NCBI RefSeq assembly: GCF_001612885.1
Contig: NZ_BDBH01000008.1
Span: 1-64,000, forward strand
Length of the DNA stretch: 64,000 nt
Direction of reading: 5' to 3'
Origin: Nocardia harenae NBRC 108248
Lineage (GTDB): Bacteria; Actinomycetota; Actinomycetes; Mycobacteriales; Mycobacteriaceae
Both the position numbers and the translations under genes were made by a program. A model generated the notes under the pieces. It saw only the letters and a list, made by a program, of their open reading frames with translations. It did no database searches and was not told where the DNA came from. Below, in pieces: positions 35,065 to 43,199 of the stretch. Numbering within the stretch: position 1 is the stretch's first letter; the number at the start of each line of letters is the position of its first letter.

Positions 35065-35376
35065 CTACCAGAGATTGTCGATGTTGTGCATACCCGTACG
35101 CTCTTCGGCTTCGTAGGTGTCAGCGCAGACGATCAACACCTCGGCGACCTGATCGAACCGTTGCGAAGCCTGGCCGGTCAAGGTCGCCATTTTCTGGACC
35201 AACGCGGTGTGGGGGCCGACGATCGCCTGGAAGATCCCCCCTTCGATCCGGCTGAACTCCATTCCCTCGATCTTCGCCTTGACTGCGGTCATGACGTCGG
35301 CCTCACATGCCCAGGTCGAACTCTCGGTTCGCAGAGCGTCGGTCGCCACCGACACTTCCTGGGGCGTGGGACTCAT
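35065..35376 (-). CDS. EspC-like small helical protein
   Basis: A 103-residue helical protein (MSPTPQEVSVATDALRTESS; LTGQASQRFDQVAEVLIVCA; TYEAEERTG) with the length and pattern of the ESX secretion-associated small proteins. Its ATG overlaps the stop of the upstream EspL-like gene (ATGA). It probably partners the WXG-like protein downstream. Confidence 0.55.
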   Translation of the reverse strand: MSPTPQEVSVATDALRTESSTWACEADVMTAVKAKIEGMEFSRIEGGIFQAIVGPHTALVQKMATLTGQASQRFDQVAEVLIVCADTYEAEERTGMHNIDNLW

Positions 35377-36356
35377 CGCGAACCTCCGGCTGCTTGATTC
35401 TGCATGGTGGACAACTCGCTCAACACGCTCTCGATCAACACGTCCATCGACGGGACGTTCGGGTCCGATCGGCCCGCGCCGGACCGGCGTGCGTCGGTGT
35501 AAGCGTCTCGGAGCGAGCGCGCTATCTCGGCGCCCGGCATACTTCGTCCCCAGTCGACGCGGATCTCGCAGTCCGATACCCCACGAGCGTCGAGGGTCAG
35601 CCGTGCCTGGACGTTCACGCCGCTCCCGTTCCCGACCGAGGACAGCAGGCCATTGGTGATCGGTTGCCCCAATTCCCGAACCGCATATTCGCCGAGTGCG
35701 TCGCCGACGATCGTACCTTCGGGGCGCCGAGGCTGTTCAGCAACCCGCAACGGGTATGAATCCGCTGTCTGCTCGCGCAAGAACTGGACAGTTCGGCGGT
35801 CGGTGAGGGCGGTCACGATCGCGACCGACCTTCGATCCTCCGCATCGCGAAAGGCACTGAGGACCGCTCCGCTCAGAGCAGAGCTGTCGACCTTGCGACC
35901 CCATTGCTCCGAGACGATCACGTCAACCAATATCCCTTCGTGATCGATGCCGATCTCGATCGCGCCGGAGCTGTCCCGCCCGGTGAACCTGGTTGGTACG
36001 TTGCGTTGCGCGCGTCGCAGCATGCCCGAGATGGCTTCGATGTAGGAACTGCCCCGGCTCAGATCATCGATGAGGTTCTCGATCGATCGGGTAGCGCCTG
36101 AGGACCCCGGAAGCGGGGAACGGTCGCCCAATCCGCTGTGTGGCGGAGACATCGGCGAAGAGGCGGCGGGGATCGGTTCTGATGCGGGCGACGCGCGATA
36201 CGGGGCGACATCTCGTTGCACCGGCCGAGCCGTCGACGGGCCGGCGTCGGGCGGCGAGGTTCGGGCGGGAACGGTGCCCGGGACCGGCTCCATCGGTGCC
36301 TCGTCCCAGAACTCGTCGGGATCGTCGTAATGGTTGAAGAACCCTCCGGCCCCCAT
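35373..36356 (-). CDS. YbaB/EbfC-fold, EspL-like protein
   Basis: A 327-residue protein, first gene of a four-gene minus-strand operon. Residues 1-90 are Pro/Ser-rich and disordered. Two segments resemble the YbaB/EbfC fold used by mycobacterial EspL: AIEIGIDHEGILVDVIVSEQ followed by GRKVDSSALSGAVLSAFRDA, and later QARLTLDARGVSDCEIRVDW. EspL-type proteins act as stabilising partners of ESX-1 substrates, which fits the downstream EspC-like and WXG-like genes. The match is by pattern and position. Confidence 0.55.
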   Translation of the reverse strand: MGAGGFFNHYDDPDEFWDEAPMEPVPGTVPARTSPPDAGPSTARPVQRDVAPYRASPASEPIPAASSPMSPPHSGLGDRSPLPGSSGATRSIENLIDDLSRGSSYIEAISGMLRRAQRNVPTRFTGRDSSGAIEIGIDHEGILVDVIVSEQWGRKVDSSALSGAVLSAFRDAEDRRSVAIVTALTDRRTVQFLREQTADSYPLRVAEQPRRPEGTIVGDALGEYAVRELGQPITNGLLSSVGNGSGVNVQARLTLDARGVSDCEIRVDWGRSMPGAEIARSLRDAYTDARRSGAGRSDPNVPSMDVLIESVLSELSTMQNQAAGGSR

Positions 36357-36696
36357 CAGCGCTCCTCCCCATGCGATGCGCTCCCCGCCCGTTGGGCAGC
36401 GCGTCGTTGTACCCCGACACGCGCTTGCCGTCTATCGCAACGTTGCCGAGCGAACTCGGACTCGTCCAGAGTTTTTCTGCTACGGCGGAGCTTGTCAAGC
36501 CGAAACGTAGGTCATGGCCGCAGTTTCCGCCCTCGCCCCCCGAGTCATTCGCGCCTGCACCCCACACGCCGCCTCCACCGCCATTCGGCAGCGTCGAGCG
36601 CTGGCCACGATTCGCGGATCGAGGCCGCGGCCACGGAATCCGTCGCCGTTCCGCCTGCCCTATGCTGGCCGCAGACCTTTGGGGAGGAGTTCGTCC
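36357..36696. other. Divergent intergenic region
   Basis: A 340-bp gap between the minus-strand EspL-like operon and the plus-strand gene at 36697. TATGCT (36661-36666) is a possible -10 for the plus strand, followed by GGGGAGGAG as ribosome binding site. No credible gene was seen in it. Confidence 0.4.
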
Positions 36697-37053
36697 ATGA
36701 ATCCTGAGCTGCCGCAGTCGCAACCCGCACACCGGCCGCCGCCGTTTCAAGCTAGAAGCGATCGCGATGTGCTGACGCCGAACCAGCGGACCGTATTCTT
36801 CGCGGCCTACCTTTTCCTCGGGGTCGGATTGTTGATTGCGGCGATAGTAACGGCCTATCTCAGCTGGAATTCGGATCTTCGCGTATGGGCGGCTACCGAC
36901 GCGCGTTCTCCACGTGATTCGCCATCGCTGCTCGATTATTTGGTGGGTGCCGTTGGTTTTTTCGCTGCTGCCGCGCTCCCGCTGTTTCTGGTAATTGCTG
37001 TGTTAAAAGAGCGGCTGCGAAAGTATATGATGGAGAGCCCGTTTCGACGTTGA
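36697..37053 (+). CDS. Small two-helix membrane protein
   Basis: A 118-residue protein from ATG 36697 with a strong GGGGAGGAG upstream. It has a Pro-rich N-terminal tail and two membrane segments (FFAAYLFLGVGLLIAAIVTA; VGAVGFFAAAALPLFLVIAV) followed by a basic end. No family recognised; function unknown. Confidence 0.6.
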   Translation: MNPELPQSQPAHRPPPFQARSDRDVLTPNQRTVFFAAYLFLGVGLLIAAIVTAYLSWNSDLRVWAATDARSPRDSPSLLDYLVGAVGFFAAAALPLFLVIAVLKERLRKYMMESPFRR

Positions 37054-37090
37054 CTACGGTTCGCGGTGGGTTTGTGGTCCACCCGAATAG

Positions 37091-37243
37091 GCAAACCTGC
37101 CCGGGCTGGATCTGCTCGGGCCGTGTTCAGTCAAGCGGTCCGACCTACAGCGCGCGGACTTCAACGGCTCAGATCTGTATAGTGCGGATTTCCGCCATGC
37201 CGGGCTCGAGCGCGCGGCACTGTCCGATGCCGACCTGCGGGAA
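37091..37243 (+). pseudogene. Pentapeptide-repeat remnant
   Basis: Between TAG 37088 and about 37243 one frame reads DLQRADFNGSDLYSADFRHA and GLERAALSDADLREP, clear pentapeptide repeats without start codon or N-terminus. It runs in frame into the CdiI-like gene at 37316. It resembles the pentapeptide part of the fusion at 32091, so it is probably the broken end of such a fusion. Confidence 0.6.
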
Positions 37244-37315
37244 CCTTGCAACGAAGTGGTGGCAGCGTTGTTTTGTGTTGCCCGACGATCTCCGAATCGG
37301 AGAGCCGGAGTCGCT

Positions 37316-37696
37316 GTGAGTATCGAACAGTGGGAAGGCTCCTGGCCGGACCCCGGCCCCGAGGCCACCGAGTTGATCCGGACTGTCCACCGGCTGCGCC
37401 GCCTTCCGCTGTCGAAGCTGACGGCCGAAGATATTCGGATCTTGCTCGCCCAACGAGTGGCGGTGCCGATTCTTCTGCCGATAGCACTCGACATCATCGA
37501 TGCCGCCCCGTTGGCGTCGGGCGACATGTACCCGGGCGATCTGCTCGTCGCTGTGCTCCGAGCGGCCGTCTCCTACCCCGGGACCGCACCGCATCACGAC
37601 CGCCTGTCCGTGGCGATCGAGCGCGTCCGCGCGCGCGGAGGCGAATCGGTGCCGAATGAACTCTGGGAGCATGCCGCCGCGCTCGGGCTGTGCTGA
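37316..37696 (+). CDS. CdiI-family contact-dependent-inhibition immunity-like protein
   Basis: A 126-residue protein from GTG 37316 with GGAG upstream. It has the CdiI-type pattern: IEQWEGSWPDP at the start, PLSKLTAEDIRILLAQRVAV, ILLPIALDIIDAAPLASGDM and YPGDLLVAVLRAAVSYPG. In other bacteria such proteins neutralise the C-terminal toxins of CdiA or related polymorphic proteins. No cognate toxin gene is adjacent, so it is an orphan immunity gene of the island, with pentapeptide debris in front. Confidence 0.65.
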   Translation: MSIEQWEGSWPDPGPEATELIRTVHRLRRLPLSKLTAEDIRILLAQRVAVPILLPIALDIIDAAPLASGDMYPGDLLVAVLRAAVSYPGTAPHHDRLSVAIERVRARGGESVPNELWEHAAALGLC

Positions 37697-37767
37697 TCGG
37701 CAGCAGGTCCCGCAACTGCGCCTGTCAAAATAGGTTCCGTGTCGGCAACCATCGCGCAGGAGGACAA

Positions 37768-38178
37768 TTGCTGAGGATCGTCGCCGTAGTGGCCGGAGTA
37801 GTTCTGTGCTTCGGTGGCCTGCGGGGAACAGCGGCGGCCGAGCCCGCGGTGGTCGAGTGCCTGGAAGGCACACCCGGCCCCGCCCTGTGGAGCGATGGAA
37901 CCACCCGGTTCTCCCAGTGGTGCTTCGACAACAACGGCGGTCGCGAATATCTCGACGAGGAGTCGAAGTCCGGACTGGGCGGCAATCCGGGCCCCCGCGG
38001 CTACACCTGCTACGAGGACGCCTGCTACTGGCCGGACGGCACCCCCGTCCCCAATGCCGAGCGCTGTGGTACCGCCTGCGGCGAACCGCCGACCTCCGGC
38101 GATATCCAGCGGGCGTGGTGGAATTGCGTCGAGGTGAAGCCCGAGGCACAGTGCCGGGAAGAGCAGCGTCCTCGGTAG
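37768..38178 (+). CDS. Secreted Cys-rich protein
   Basis: A 136-residue protein from TTG 37768, placed by the CAGGAGGA ribosome binding site 7 nt upstream. A signal peptide (IVAVVAGVVLCFGGLRGTAA) with an AAA-EP cleavage site precedes a mature domain with Cys in VVECLEG, SQWCFDN, YTCYEDACYWPDG, RCGTACG, WNCVEV and AQCREE. The even spread suggests disulfides in an exported protein. No family recognised. Confidence 0.55.
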   Translation: MLRIVAVVAGVVLCFGGLRGTAAAEPAVVECLEGTPGPALWSDGTTRFSQWCFDNNGGREYLDEESKSGLGGNPGPRGYTCYEDACYWPDGTPVPNAERCGTACGEPPTSGDIQRAWWNCVEVKPEAQCREEQRPR

Positions 38179-38204
38179 TCTGACCCCCGAGCCAGGGAGG
38201 GGCA

Positions 38205-38858
38205 ATGACTCAGCAATACCAGCACATGAAGATCCGGCATTTTCGTGACGACTACCTGGAACGGATCTACGACCCGCACATCCGCGAGCTGAACGAGTAC
38301 GTCGACGAGCTGCGCGCCCGGAAGCCGGACCAGTTCGTCCCGCACGTCTCCCCGGAGTTCGGCGGCCGCGAGGCACGCCTGCTCCTGCTGACGTTGTCGC
38401 CGGGGGAGAAAACGAAGCTCGATATCGCGGGCGGTTCGGGCATGCTCTCGGTCGAGAACAGCGACCCGGCGGCAGCGCGGATCGCGGAAGCGCTCGACCA
38501 CGCGGACATCGACCGGTCGGACTGCGTCGGCTGGAACATGTATCCCTGGTTCGTGCAGGGGCTCGGCGAACTCCGCAAACCGGTGCAGGACCCCTACCTG
38601 CTGGAGGGCACGGACCACCTCATCCAGGTGATCGCCCGGCTGCCCCGGCTACGTGCCGTGTTCGTCTTCGGCACGGTCCCCGAGCGCGGGTGGGGCTTCT
38701 TCCGGCGGTCCTATCCGCGAACGGCGCGCAGCCTTCGGCACTTCTGGCATCGGAGCACCGGGCCGAAGGGGTACATCGGCTCGGTCCAGCAGCAGGAGAT
38801 CTGGCGTCAGGAGCTCTTCGACGCGATGAGTGCGGCGAAGCAGGCTATCGACAGCTGA
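38205..38858 (+). CDS. Uracil-DNA-glycosylase-superfamily-like protein
   Basis: A 217-residue cytoplasmic protein from ATG 38205 with GGGAGGGG upstream. It has the UDG-superfamily layout: LLLLTLSPGEKT, GSGMLSVENSDPAAARIAEA, CVGWNMYPWFV and a late RAVFVFGTVPERG. In the family these frame the nucleotide pocket. The canonical catalytic motifs of characterised UDGs (GQDPY, HPS-P) are not obvious, so activity may be altered. It might belong to DNA repair or to island defence; no operon partner decides this. Confidence 0.6.
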   Translation: MTQQYQHMKIRHFRDDYLERIYDPHIRELNEYVDELRARKPDQFVPHVSPEFGGREARLLLLTLSPGEKTKLDIAGGSGMLSVENSDPAAARIAEALDHADIDRSDCVGWNMYPWFVQGLGELRKPVQDPYLLEGTDHLIQVIARLPRLRAVFVFGTVPERGWGFFRRSYPRTARSLRHFWHRSTGPKGYIGSVQQQEIWRQELFDAMSAAKQAIDS

Positions 38859-39008
38859 CCGGAAGCGCGCGGGCCGGGTTGTCGATCGGTGCGGCGCCGC
38901 TGCCCACGGGTGCCGTGCTTCGATGGTCGGTGGAACCGCGAGCGGTTACCTCGCGTCCAATCAATCTGACGGGTGCGTGTCTCGTCATCGAATCACAGGG
39001 GAGTGGTT

Positions 39009-39572
39009 GTGTCGAAAGCCGTTGTCTTCCGAGCCGTGATCTGCGGGCTCGCCGGCATCGCCGCGCTCACCGGCTGTACCGGTGATGAGGGGTCGGCGGG
39101 TCCGACGACGACCGTGCGGGATCTGGACAAGATCGAGGTATTCAATCCGTGCCGTGGTGCGCTGTCGGATGAATCGCTGCGCGCGGCGGGGCTCGATCCG
39201 GCCACCAAGAGCATCACTACCGATCCCCCGACCGGGGTGTCGACTTGGCGGGTCTGCAACTGGGCGCCTTCGGACGACCGGTACGGCTCCGGCGAACGCC
39301 GAGTCGCGATCTTCTCGACCAGCCACATGCTGGACGAGGTGTACAAGAAGGAGTCGGCGAGGGTCCTTCGGGAGACCACGGTCAACTCTCGTCGAGGACT
39401 GGTCTCTACCGAGAAGAACGATCCGGACAGCTGCTATGTCTCCTTCGAGGCCGAGCAGGGCATGTTCGAGATCAATGCGGCATGGCTGAGCTCTGAAGGT
39501 CCGCGCGTGGGTGATCTCTGCGACATGGCCGCTCGCTACGCGGCTGCTCTGGAACCCTACCTGCCCCGCTGA
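39009..39572 (+). CDS. DUF3558-family lipoprotein
   Basis: A 187-residue lipoprotein from GTG 39009 behind AGGGGAG. The signal peptide ends in a lipobox LTGC. The mature part has EVFNPCRGALSDESLRAAGL, WRVCNWAPSDD and SCYVSFEAEQGMFEIN, then DLCDMAARYAAALEPYLPR, the DUF3558 pattern. It is followed 19 nt later by a helical protein gene (39592). The same lipoprotein-then-helical order is found on the other strand at 43026-42120. Confidence 0.75.
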   Translation: MSKAVVFRAVICGLAGIAALTGCTGDEGSAGPTTTVRDLDKIEVFNPCRGALSDESLRAAGLDPATKSITTDPPTGVSTWRVCNWAPSDDRYGSGERRVAIFSTSHMLDEVYKKESARVLRETTVNSRRGLVSTEKNDPDSCYVSFEAEQGMFEINAAWLSSEGPRVGDLCDMAARYAAALEPYLPR

Positions 39573-39591
39573 TCGACTCGAGGCGTTCACC

Positions 39592-39978
39592 ATGACCGAG
39601 GACCAAGCAGCCCACTGGCGGAATTTGAAGCAACAGGCGATCAATGGGGAGCTGAGGCTCGACGAAGGAATCGGGCAAGCGCTCGCCGATGTAGTCGATC
39701 AATACATCACCGCACTCAAGCAGCAGAAGCGTGAAGCGGGGTATCTTCAACGCCTCACCGGCTGGGGCACCCTCCCTTCAGCCCAGACCATCCGCCAGAA
39801 GCTCGAAGCCAAAGCCGTCGCCGGCAGTCCCGAAGACGCCGACGATTCGGCAAGCAAGCGCCTTGACCAACACATCGCCATCGCCCGCGATCAACGCGAC
39901 ACCTTCCTCGCGGCGATCGGCAGGCTACAGGCCACCGACCAGCAGTCCGCGGACGATCTGGGCTCGTCCGGGCAGTGA
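39592..39978 (+). CDS. Helical partner of the DUF3558 lipoprotein
   Basis: A 128-residue fully helical, charged protein (AAHWRNLKQQAINGELRLDE; GQALADVVDQYITALKQQKR; LDQHIAIARDQRDTFLAAIG) with a short disordered end. No enzymatic or membrane motif. Its size and helix pattern recall EspC-like and WXG proteins. Its C-terminal 48 codons are repeated in the remnant at 3141-3287. The equivalent protein in the inverted pair is at 42120. Confidence 0.55.
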   Translation: MTEDQAAHWRNLKQQAINGELRLDEGIGQALADVVDQYITALKQQKREAGYLQRLTGWGTLPSAQTIRQKLEAKAVAGSPEDADDSASKRLDQHIAIARDQRDTFLAAIGRLQATDQQSADDLGSSGQ

Positions 39979-40066
39979 CATCGAACTCGAACACGGCTCT
40001 GCGCGATCCCGACGCGAGGCGGTGACCTCCGTCTGATCGGGTGAGCCGGGCACCGTCGCGCGCCCA

Positions 40067-40327
40067 CTACCCGATCCGATTCCACCGCGTCCGCACCGAG
40101 TGCACCGCCGTGAATTCCTCGACGCTGCGCAACGCTCGCCCCGCGACCAGGTCCAGTTCGACCGACTCTGCGCGCCGCCCGGTGGTGGCGACGATCATGC
40201 GCCGAGCGGTGGCGCGGATCGCGGCCTTCTCCCCGATGATGGTCCACCGTGCCACGGACGGCACGTGGATGAGCCAGCGCGGTCCGCAGCAGTGGACATC
40301 GACGCGGTAGTGGGTCAGTCGATCCAC
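40067..40327 (-). CDS. Small conserved-type protein, divergent from HTH regulator
   Basis: An 86-residue protein from GTG 40327, overlapping the stop of the gene at 40315-40509 by 13 nt. It contains WLIHVPSVARWTIIGEKAAI and VELDLVAGRALRSVEEFTAV, reminiscent of small HicB-like antitoxins of actinobacteria, although no catalytic or DNA-binding motif was seen. The two minus genes face the DUF5753 regulator and probably share its control region. Confidence 0.45.
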   Translation of the reverse strand: MDRLTHYRVDVHCCGPRWLIHVPSVARWTIIGEKAAIRATARRMIVATTGRRAESVELDLVAGRALRSVEEFTAVHSVRTRWNRIG

Positions 40328-40509
40328 GAGAGCGCTTCGGTGAGGGTCACCGGAGGCGGGGGAGTGGGCACCCCGCCTCCGGGACGTTCGGGTGCGGCGG
40401 CCCACTGCCGCAGCGCGCGGGCGTAGCGCGCGAGAACGGGGGCCGGGACGGCCCGGTACGGTGCGCGCGACCGGGGGAACGGAACCCGGCGCGGTAGTGC
40501 GTTGGTCAT
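40315..40509 (-). CDS. Small Pro/Arg-rich protein upstream of the 40067 gene
   Basis: A 64-residue protein from ATG 40509 (RAPYRAVPAPVLARYARALR; PPPPVTLTEALSWID). Coupled by overlap to the following gene. Codon-position G+C is plausible for a gene, and the divergent layout with the HTH gene at 40750 supports it, but no family is known to me. Confidence 0.4.
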   Translation of the reverse strand: MTNALPRRVPFPRSRAPYRAVPAPVLARYARALRQWAAAPERPGGGVPTPPPPVTLTEALSWID

Positions 40510-40700
40510 GTGCCCTCCGCGGGTCGATTGGGGGCGGGCGGGGCAGCCCGGCCGGGTCATCAGAGCACCGGAGACGGGCCGCGGGGAATGCTCCGATGGA
40601 AATTCCCGGAAGAAACTCGCGAATGCCCTGGACATCTTCCAGCGACCCGGCAGAATGGTTTCCAGACGGCCGAAAATTGTTCTTCCACAATGTTTTCGGC

Positions 40701-40731
40701 GATATTCCATGTCGTGTGGACGGATATTCCA
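40701..40731. promoter_or_regulatory. Direct repeat GATATTCCA x2, possible operator
   Basis: GATATTCCA occurs at 40701-40709 and again at 40723-40731, 22 bp apart (two helical turns), just upstream of the HTH-DUF5753 ATG (40750). The stretch is A+T-rich for this genome. It may be the regulator's own binding site. Confidence 0.4.
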
Positions 40732-40749
40732 CAGAGGGGAGCAAACAGG

Positions 40750-41676
40750 ATGGGGGAGCGGGTTGCCGGTGCTGATGATCGCCAGCTCAGCGCGGGGATT
40801 CGGGGGACCGGGGGCGTTCCACACCGCAGCTTGGGGCGGTGTCTGCGTGGGATGCGGCAGGAGGCGGGGTTGTCGATCGAGGTGGCGGCGCGCGCGATCG
40901 GGCGCGGGGCGGGGACGTTGCACCGGTTGGAGACCGGGGCGCCGAATGTCGTCGTGCGGGATGCGGATCTGCGGCGGTTGTGTCAGTTGTATCAGCGGGT
41001 GGATATGTTGCCGGTGTTGAAGTCGCTGGCTGCACAGGGACGGACGCCGTCCTGGCTGGACGAGTTTCCCGACCAGGTGAATCCGACGTTCAATGCGTAC
41101 ATCCAGATGGAGTCCGCCGCCGCGCACCTGACCTTCTACCGGCCCGACATGGTTCCCGGCCTCTTCCAGATTCCGGACTACGCGCGAGCGCTCGACCGCG
41201 CGTACTTCTCGGGCGACACCGCCGAAGAGATCGAGCGGCGTGTCCGTGTCCGCCGCAATAGGCAGGCGCTCATCACCCGCGAGTTCGCGCCTCTCACCGC
41301 GGTACTTCTGCTGGACGAGGCGGCCGTCCACCGCGTTGTCGCCAGCCCGCGAATCATGGCCGCGCAGTTACGGCACTTGGCCGACCTCCCGCCGAACGTC
41401 CGGGTGCAGCTCGTGCCCTTCGGGGCCGGATTCCCGCTAGGAACATCGACCGGACCTTTCACCATCCTCGACTTCGCGGTCGATGGCGAAGGCCAGCCGC
41501 TCGAGCCGCCGGTGGTGCACATTCAGAGCTACACCGGTGACGTGTACCTCGAGCGGGCCAGCGCGGTGCAGCGGTACAGAACCGGTGCCGGGGTCCTGGA
41601 GCAGGTAGCGTTGAGTACTGTCGACAGCAAGCGTCGACTGCGGCAACTGGCGAAGGAGTTCGGCTGTGTCCGTTGA
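40750..41676 (+). CDS. XRE-type HTH regulator with DUF5753 domain
   Basis: A 308-residue regulator from ATG 40750 with AGGGGAG upstream. Residues about 30-95 form an XRE helix-turn-helix (LRGMRQEAGLSIEVAARAIG; LHRLETGAPNVVVRDADL). The rest is DUF5753, with EFPDQVNPTFNAYIQMESAA, PGLFQIPDYARALDRAYF, RVRRNRQALI and GFPLGTSTGPFTILDFAVDG. It overlaps a DUF397 gene by 11 nt, the pairing seen throughout Streptomyces and Nocardia, where such pairs act as toxin-antitoxin-like or developmental regulators. Confidence 0.88.
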   Translation: MGERVAGADDRQLSAGIRGTGGVPHRSLGRCLRGMRQEAGLSIEVAARAIGRGAGTLHRLETGAPNVVVRDADLRRLCQLYQRVDMLPVLKSLAAQGRTPSWLDEFPDQVNPTFNAYIQMESAAAHLTFYRPDMVPGLFQIPDYARALDRAYFSGDTAEEIERRVRVRRNRQALITREFAPLTAVLLLDEAAVHRVVASPRIMAAQLRHLADLPPNVRVQLVPFGAGFPLGTSTGPFTILDFAVDGEGQPLEPPVVHIQSYTGDVYLERASAVQRYRTGAGVLEQVALSTVDSKRRLRQLAKEFGCVR

Positions 41677-41875
41677 TGTATCGAAAGCAGTGTGGTTCAA
41701 AAGCAGTCACAGCTCGGCCGGCAGTGAATGCGTGGAGGTCGCCCATCTGAGCGGTGGGCTGGTGGGAGTGCGTGACTCCAAGGCGCCCGACGGGGGTGTG
41801 CTGGTGTTCGCATCACCAGCGTGGGCGCGGTTTCTGGCGGCAGCGCGCGGTGGCGAGTTCCGCGATGCCTACTGA
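41666..41875 (+). CDS. DUF397 protein
   Basis: A 69-residue DUF397 protein from GTG 41666, with the family signature AVWFKSSHSSAGSECVEVAH, GVRDSKAPDGGVLVF and WARFLAAARGGEF. It is the usual small partner of the preceding DUF5753 regulator. A second, broken copy overlaps its end. Confidence 0.88.
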   Translation: MSVDVSKAVWFKSSHSSAGSECVEVAHLSGGLVGVRDSKAPDGGVLVFASPAWARFLAAARGGEFRDAY

Positions 41876-42070
41876 TCTGTCTGGCGTGCAGTGGTTCAAG
41901 AGCAGCCACAGCTCCGCGGGAAGCGATTGCGTCGAACTGCGCATCTCGGGTCCGGCTCGATCGATGTCCGAGACTCGAAGAGTCCAGGCCGCGGTGCTTT
42001 GAGGTTCACCTCGTCGGCGTGGACCGTGTTCTTGTCCGGTGTGCGTAGAGGGGAGTTCGACTGCCCCTGA
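41865..42070 (+). pseudogene. Second DUF397 gene, frameshifted
   Basis: From ATG 41865 the frame gives GVQWFKSSHSSAGSDCVELR, then shifts near 41955. One frame over it continues SIDVRDSKSPGRGALRFTSS and WTVFLSGVRRGEFDCP to TGA 42068. All DUF397 motifs are present across the two frames, so one base was gained or lost. It overlaps the intact copy by 11 nt, so it arose by tandem duplication. Confidence 0.75.
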
Positions 42071-42119
42071 CCGACTTCCCAGTCCAGATGCGGGAACGTG
42101 GCATACGGGCCGTCCATCG

Positions 42120-42497
42120 TCAGGTAGAGGAAGAGATGTCAGTAGCGTTTCCGGACTCGGTGGCCCGATAGGCGGCACCTGCTTTGCGGAACATATCGGC
42201 CATTGCCTCGACGACCCCGATGTGTTCCTCCAACGCGGCAGCGAAGGAGCCGCTGCCCGGCCCGCCGATCGCGAGCTGTTCGAACTTTGCGCCGAGTTCT
42301 CGTGCCGAGCGTAGTGCGCCGAACGAATCGACGTGCATGATCGTTCGGGTGCGATTTCGCAAGTCGATCAGTTGCTCGGCATAGTCGTCGCACAGTTGCG
42401 CGCATCGTTCGGCCACACCCTCGGCGAGTGCGATTTCATTGGCCGCTGCTAGCTCGGCGAGGCGCGCGAACTCCTGCGCCGTCGAATTCTGGGCCAC
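42120..42497 (-). CDS. Helical partner of DUF3558 lipoprotein (inverted pair)
   Basis: A 125-residue helical protein (TAQEFARLAELAAANEIALA; CAQLCDDYAEQLIDLRNRTR; AALEEHIGVVEAMADMFRKA). It follows the lipoprotein gene at 42508-43026 by 10 nt, the same order and size as the pair at 39009/39592 on the other strand. No catalytic motif; probably secretion- or surface-associated. Confidence 0.55.
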   Translation of the reverse strand: MAQNSTAQEFARLAELAAANEIALAEGVAERCAQLCDDYAEQLIDLRNRTRTIMHVDSFGALRSARELGAKFEQLAIGGPGSGSFAAALEEHIGVVEAMADMFRKAGAAYRATESGNATDISSST

Positions 42498-42507
42498 GAC
42501 TCAATCC

Positions 42508-43026
42508 TCACCGAGGTAGGTACGGGTCGAGAGCCGTTGCCGCTCGGAGGGCGAGGGTGCACGGTTCCTCGGCGACAGTGGTACTCAAATTGTAGGTGAC
42601 GTAGAAGTCGATCGTCCCTCTCGGCGTGGGGTACACAATGCTGCAATTGTCGTCTGGTGTTGGAACTTTCTCGTGAAAGGAGTACGCATCGCGGCCGGGT
42701 ATGGTGATCGGGCCGAAGCCGCCGAAGTTCGCGTTGTCGCGGAACTCATCAATGCCGCGCGTCGTGGCGAGGACGCGGAGCGCGTATTGGTCCGCACCCC
42801 AGGAACAGCCGGTCCAGTTCGTACGTTTGGTGCCGAGTGCTTTGTCGTCTCGCCGTTCCGGATTCGCTCCGGCAGCGCGGATCGCATCGTCCGGCAGCGT
42901 GCACGGATCGAACAGCGCTTCCGGCGCGATCGTAGAGGTCGATGGGGTTGCCGATGGCTCCGACTCGCATGCCGGCACCACGGCTATCGCCACCAACGCT
43001 GCAATCAGCACTGAACGCCCCCGCAT
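42508..43026 (-). CDS. DUF3558-family lipoprotein (inverted pair)
   Basis: A 172-residue lipoprotein from ATG 43026. The signal peptide MRGRSVLIAALVAIAVVPAC has a lipobox-like end (VPAC). The mature part shows LFDPCTLPDDAIRAAGANPE, TGCSWGADQYALRVLATT and DNCSIVYPTPRGTIDFYVTY, then EEPCTLALRAATALDPYLPR. It lies 173 bp downstream of the big methyltransferase gene on the same strand. Confidence 0.75.
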   Translation of the reverse strand: MRGRSVLIAALVAIAVVPACESEPSATPSTSTIAPEALFDPCTLPDDAIRAAGANPERRDDKALGTKRTNWTGCSWGADQYALRVLATTRGIDEFRDNANFGGFGPITIPGRDAYSFHEKVPTPDDNCSIVYPTPRGTIDFYVTYNLSTTVAEEPCTLALRAATALDPYLPR

Positions 43027-43199
43027 GTTCCACCCCTCAGCCGTCGATGCCGCCGTATGTCGCAATGTACTGGACGGTCGGCACCGTGGCCATCGGCCGT
43101 CGTCGCCAGTCGCGAGCGCCACGTTCTTGCCGCACGCGTAACCAGCGGCTGGTGAGCAATGTGGATTGGATCAGTCGGAGAACGTCTGGTCTACCTGGC

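Noticed and set aside
37050..37319. An 89-codon open frame on the plus strand
   Set aside because: Its translation is Cys/Ser-rich without motifs, whereas the overlapping frame shows clear pentapeptide repeats.
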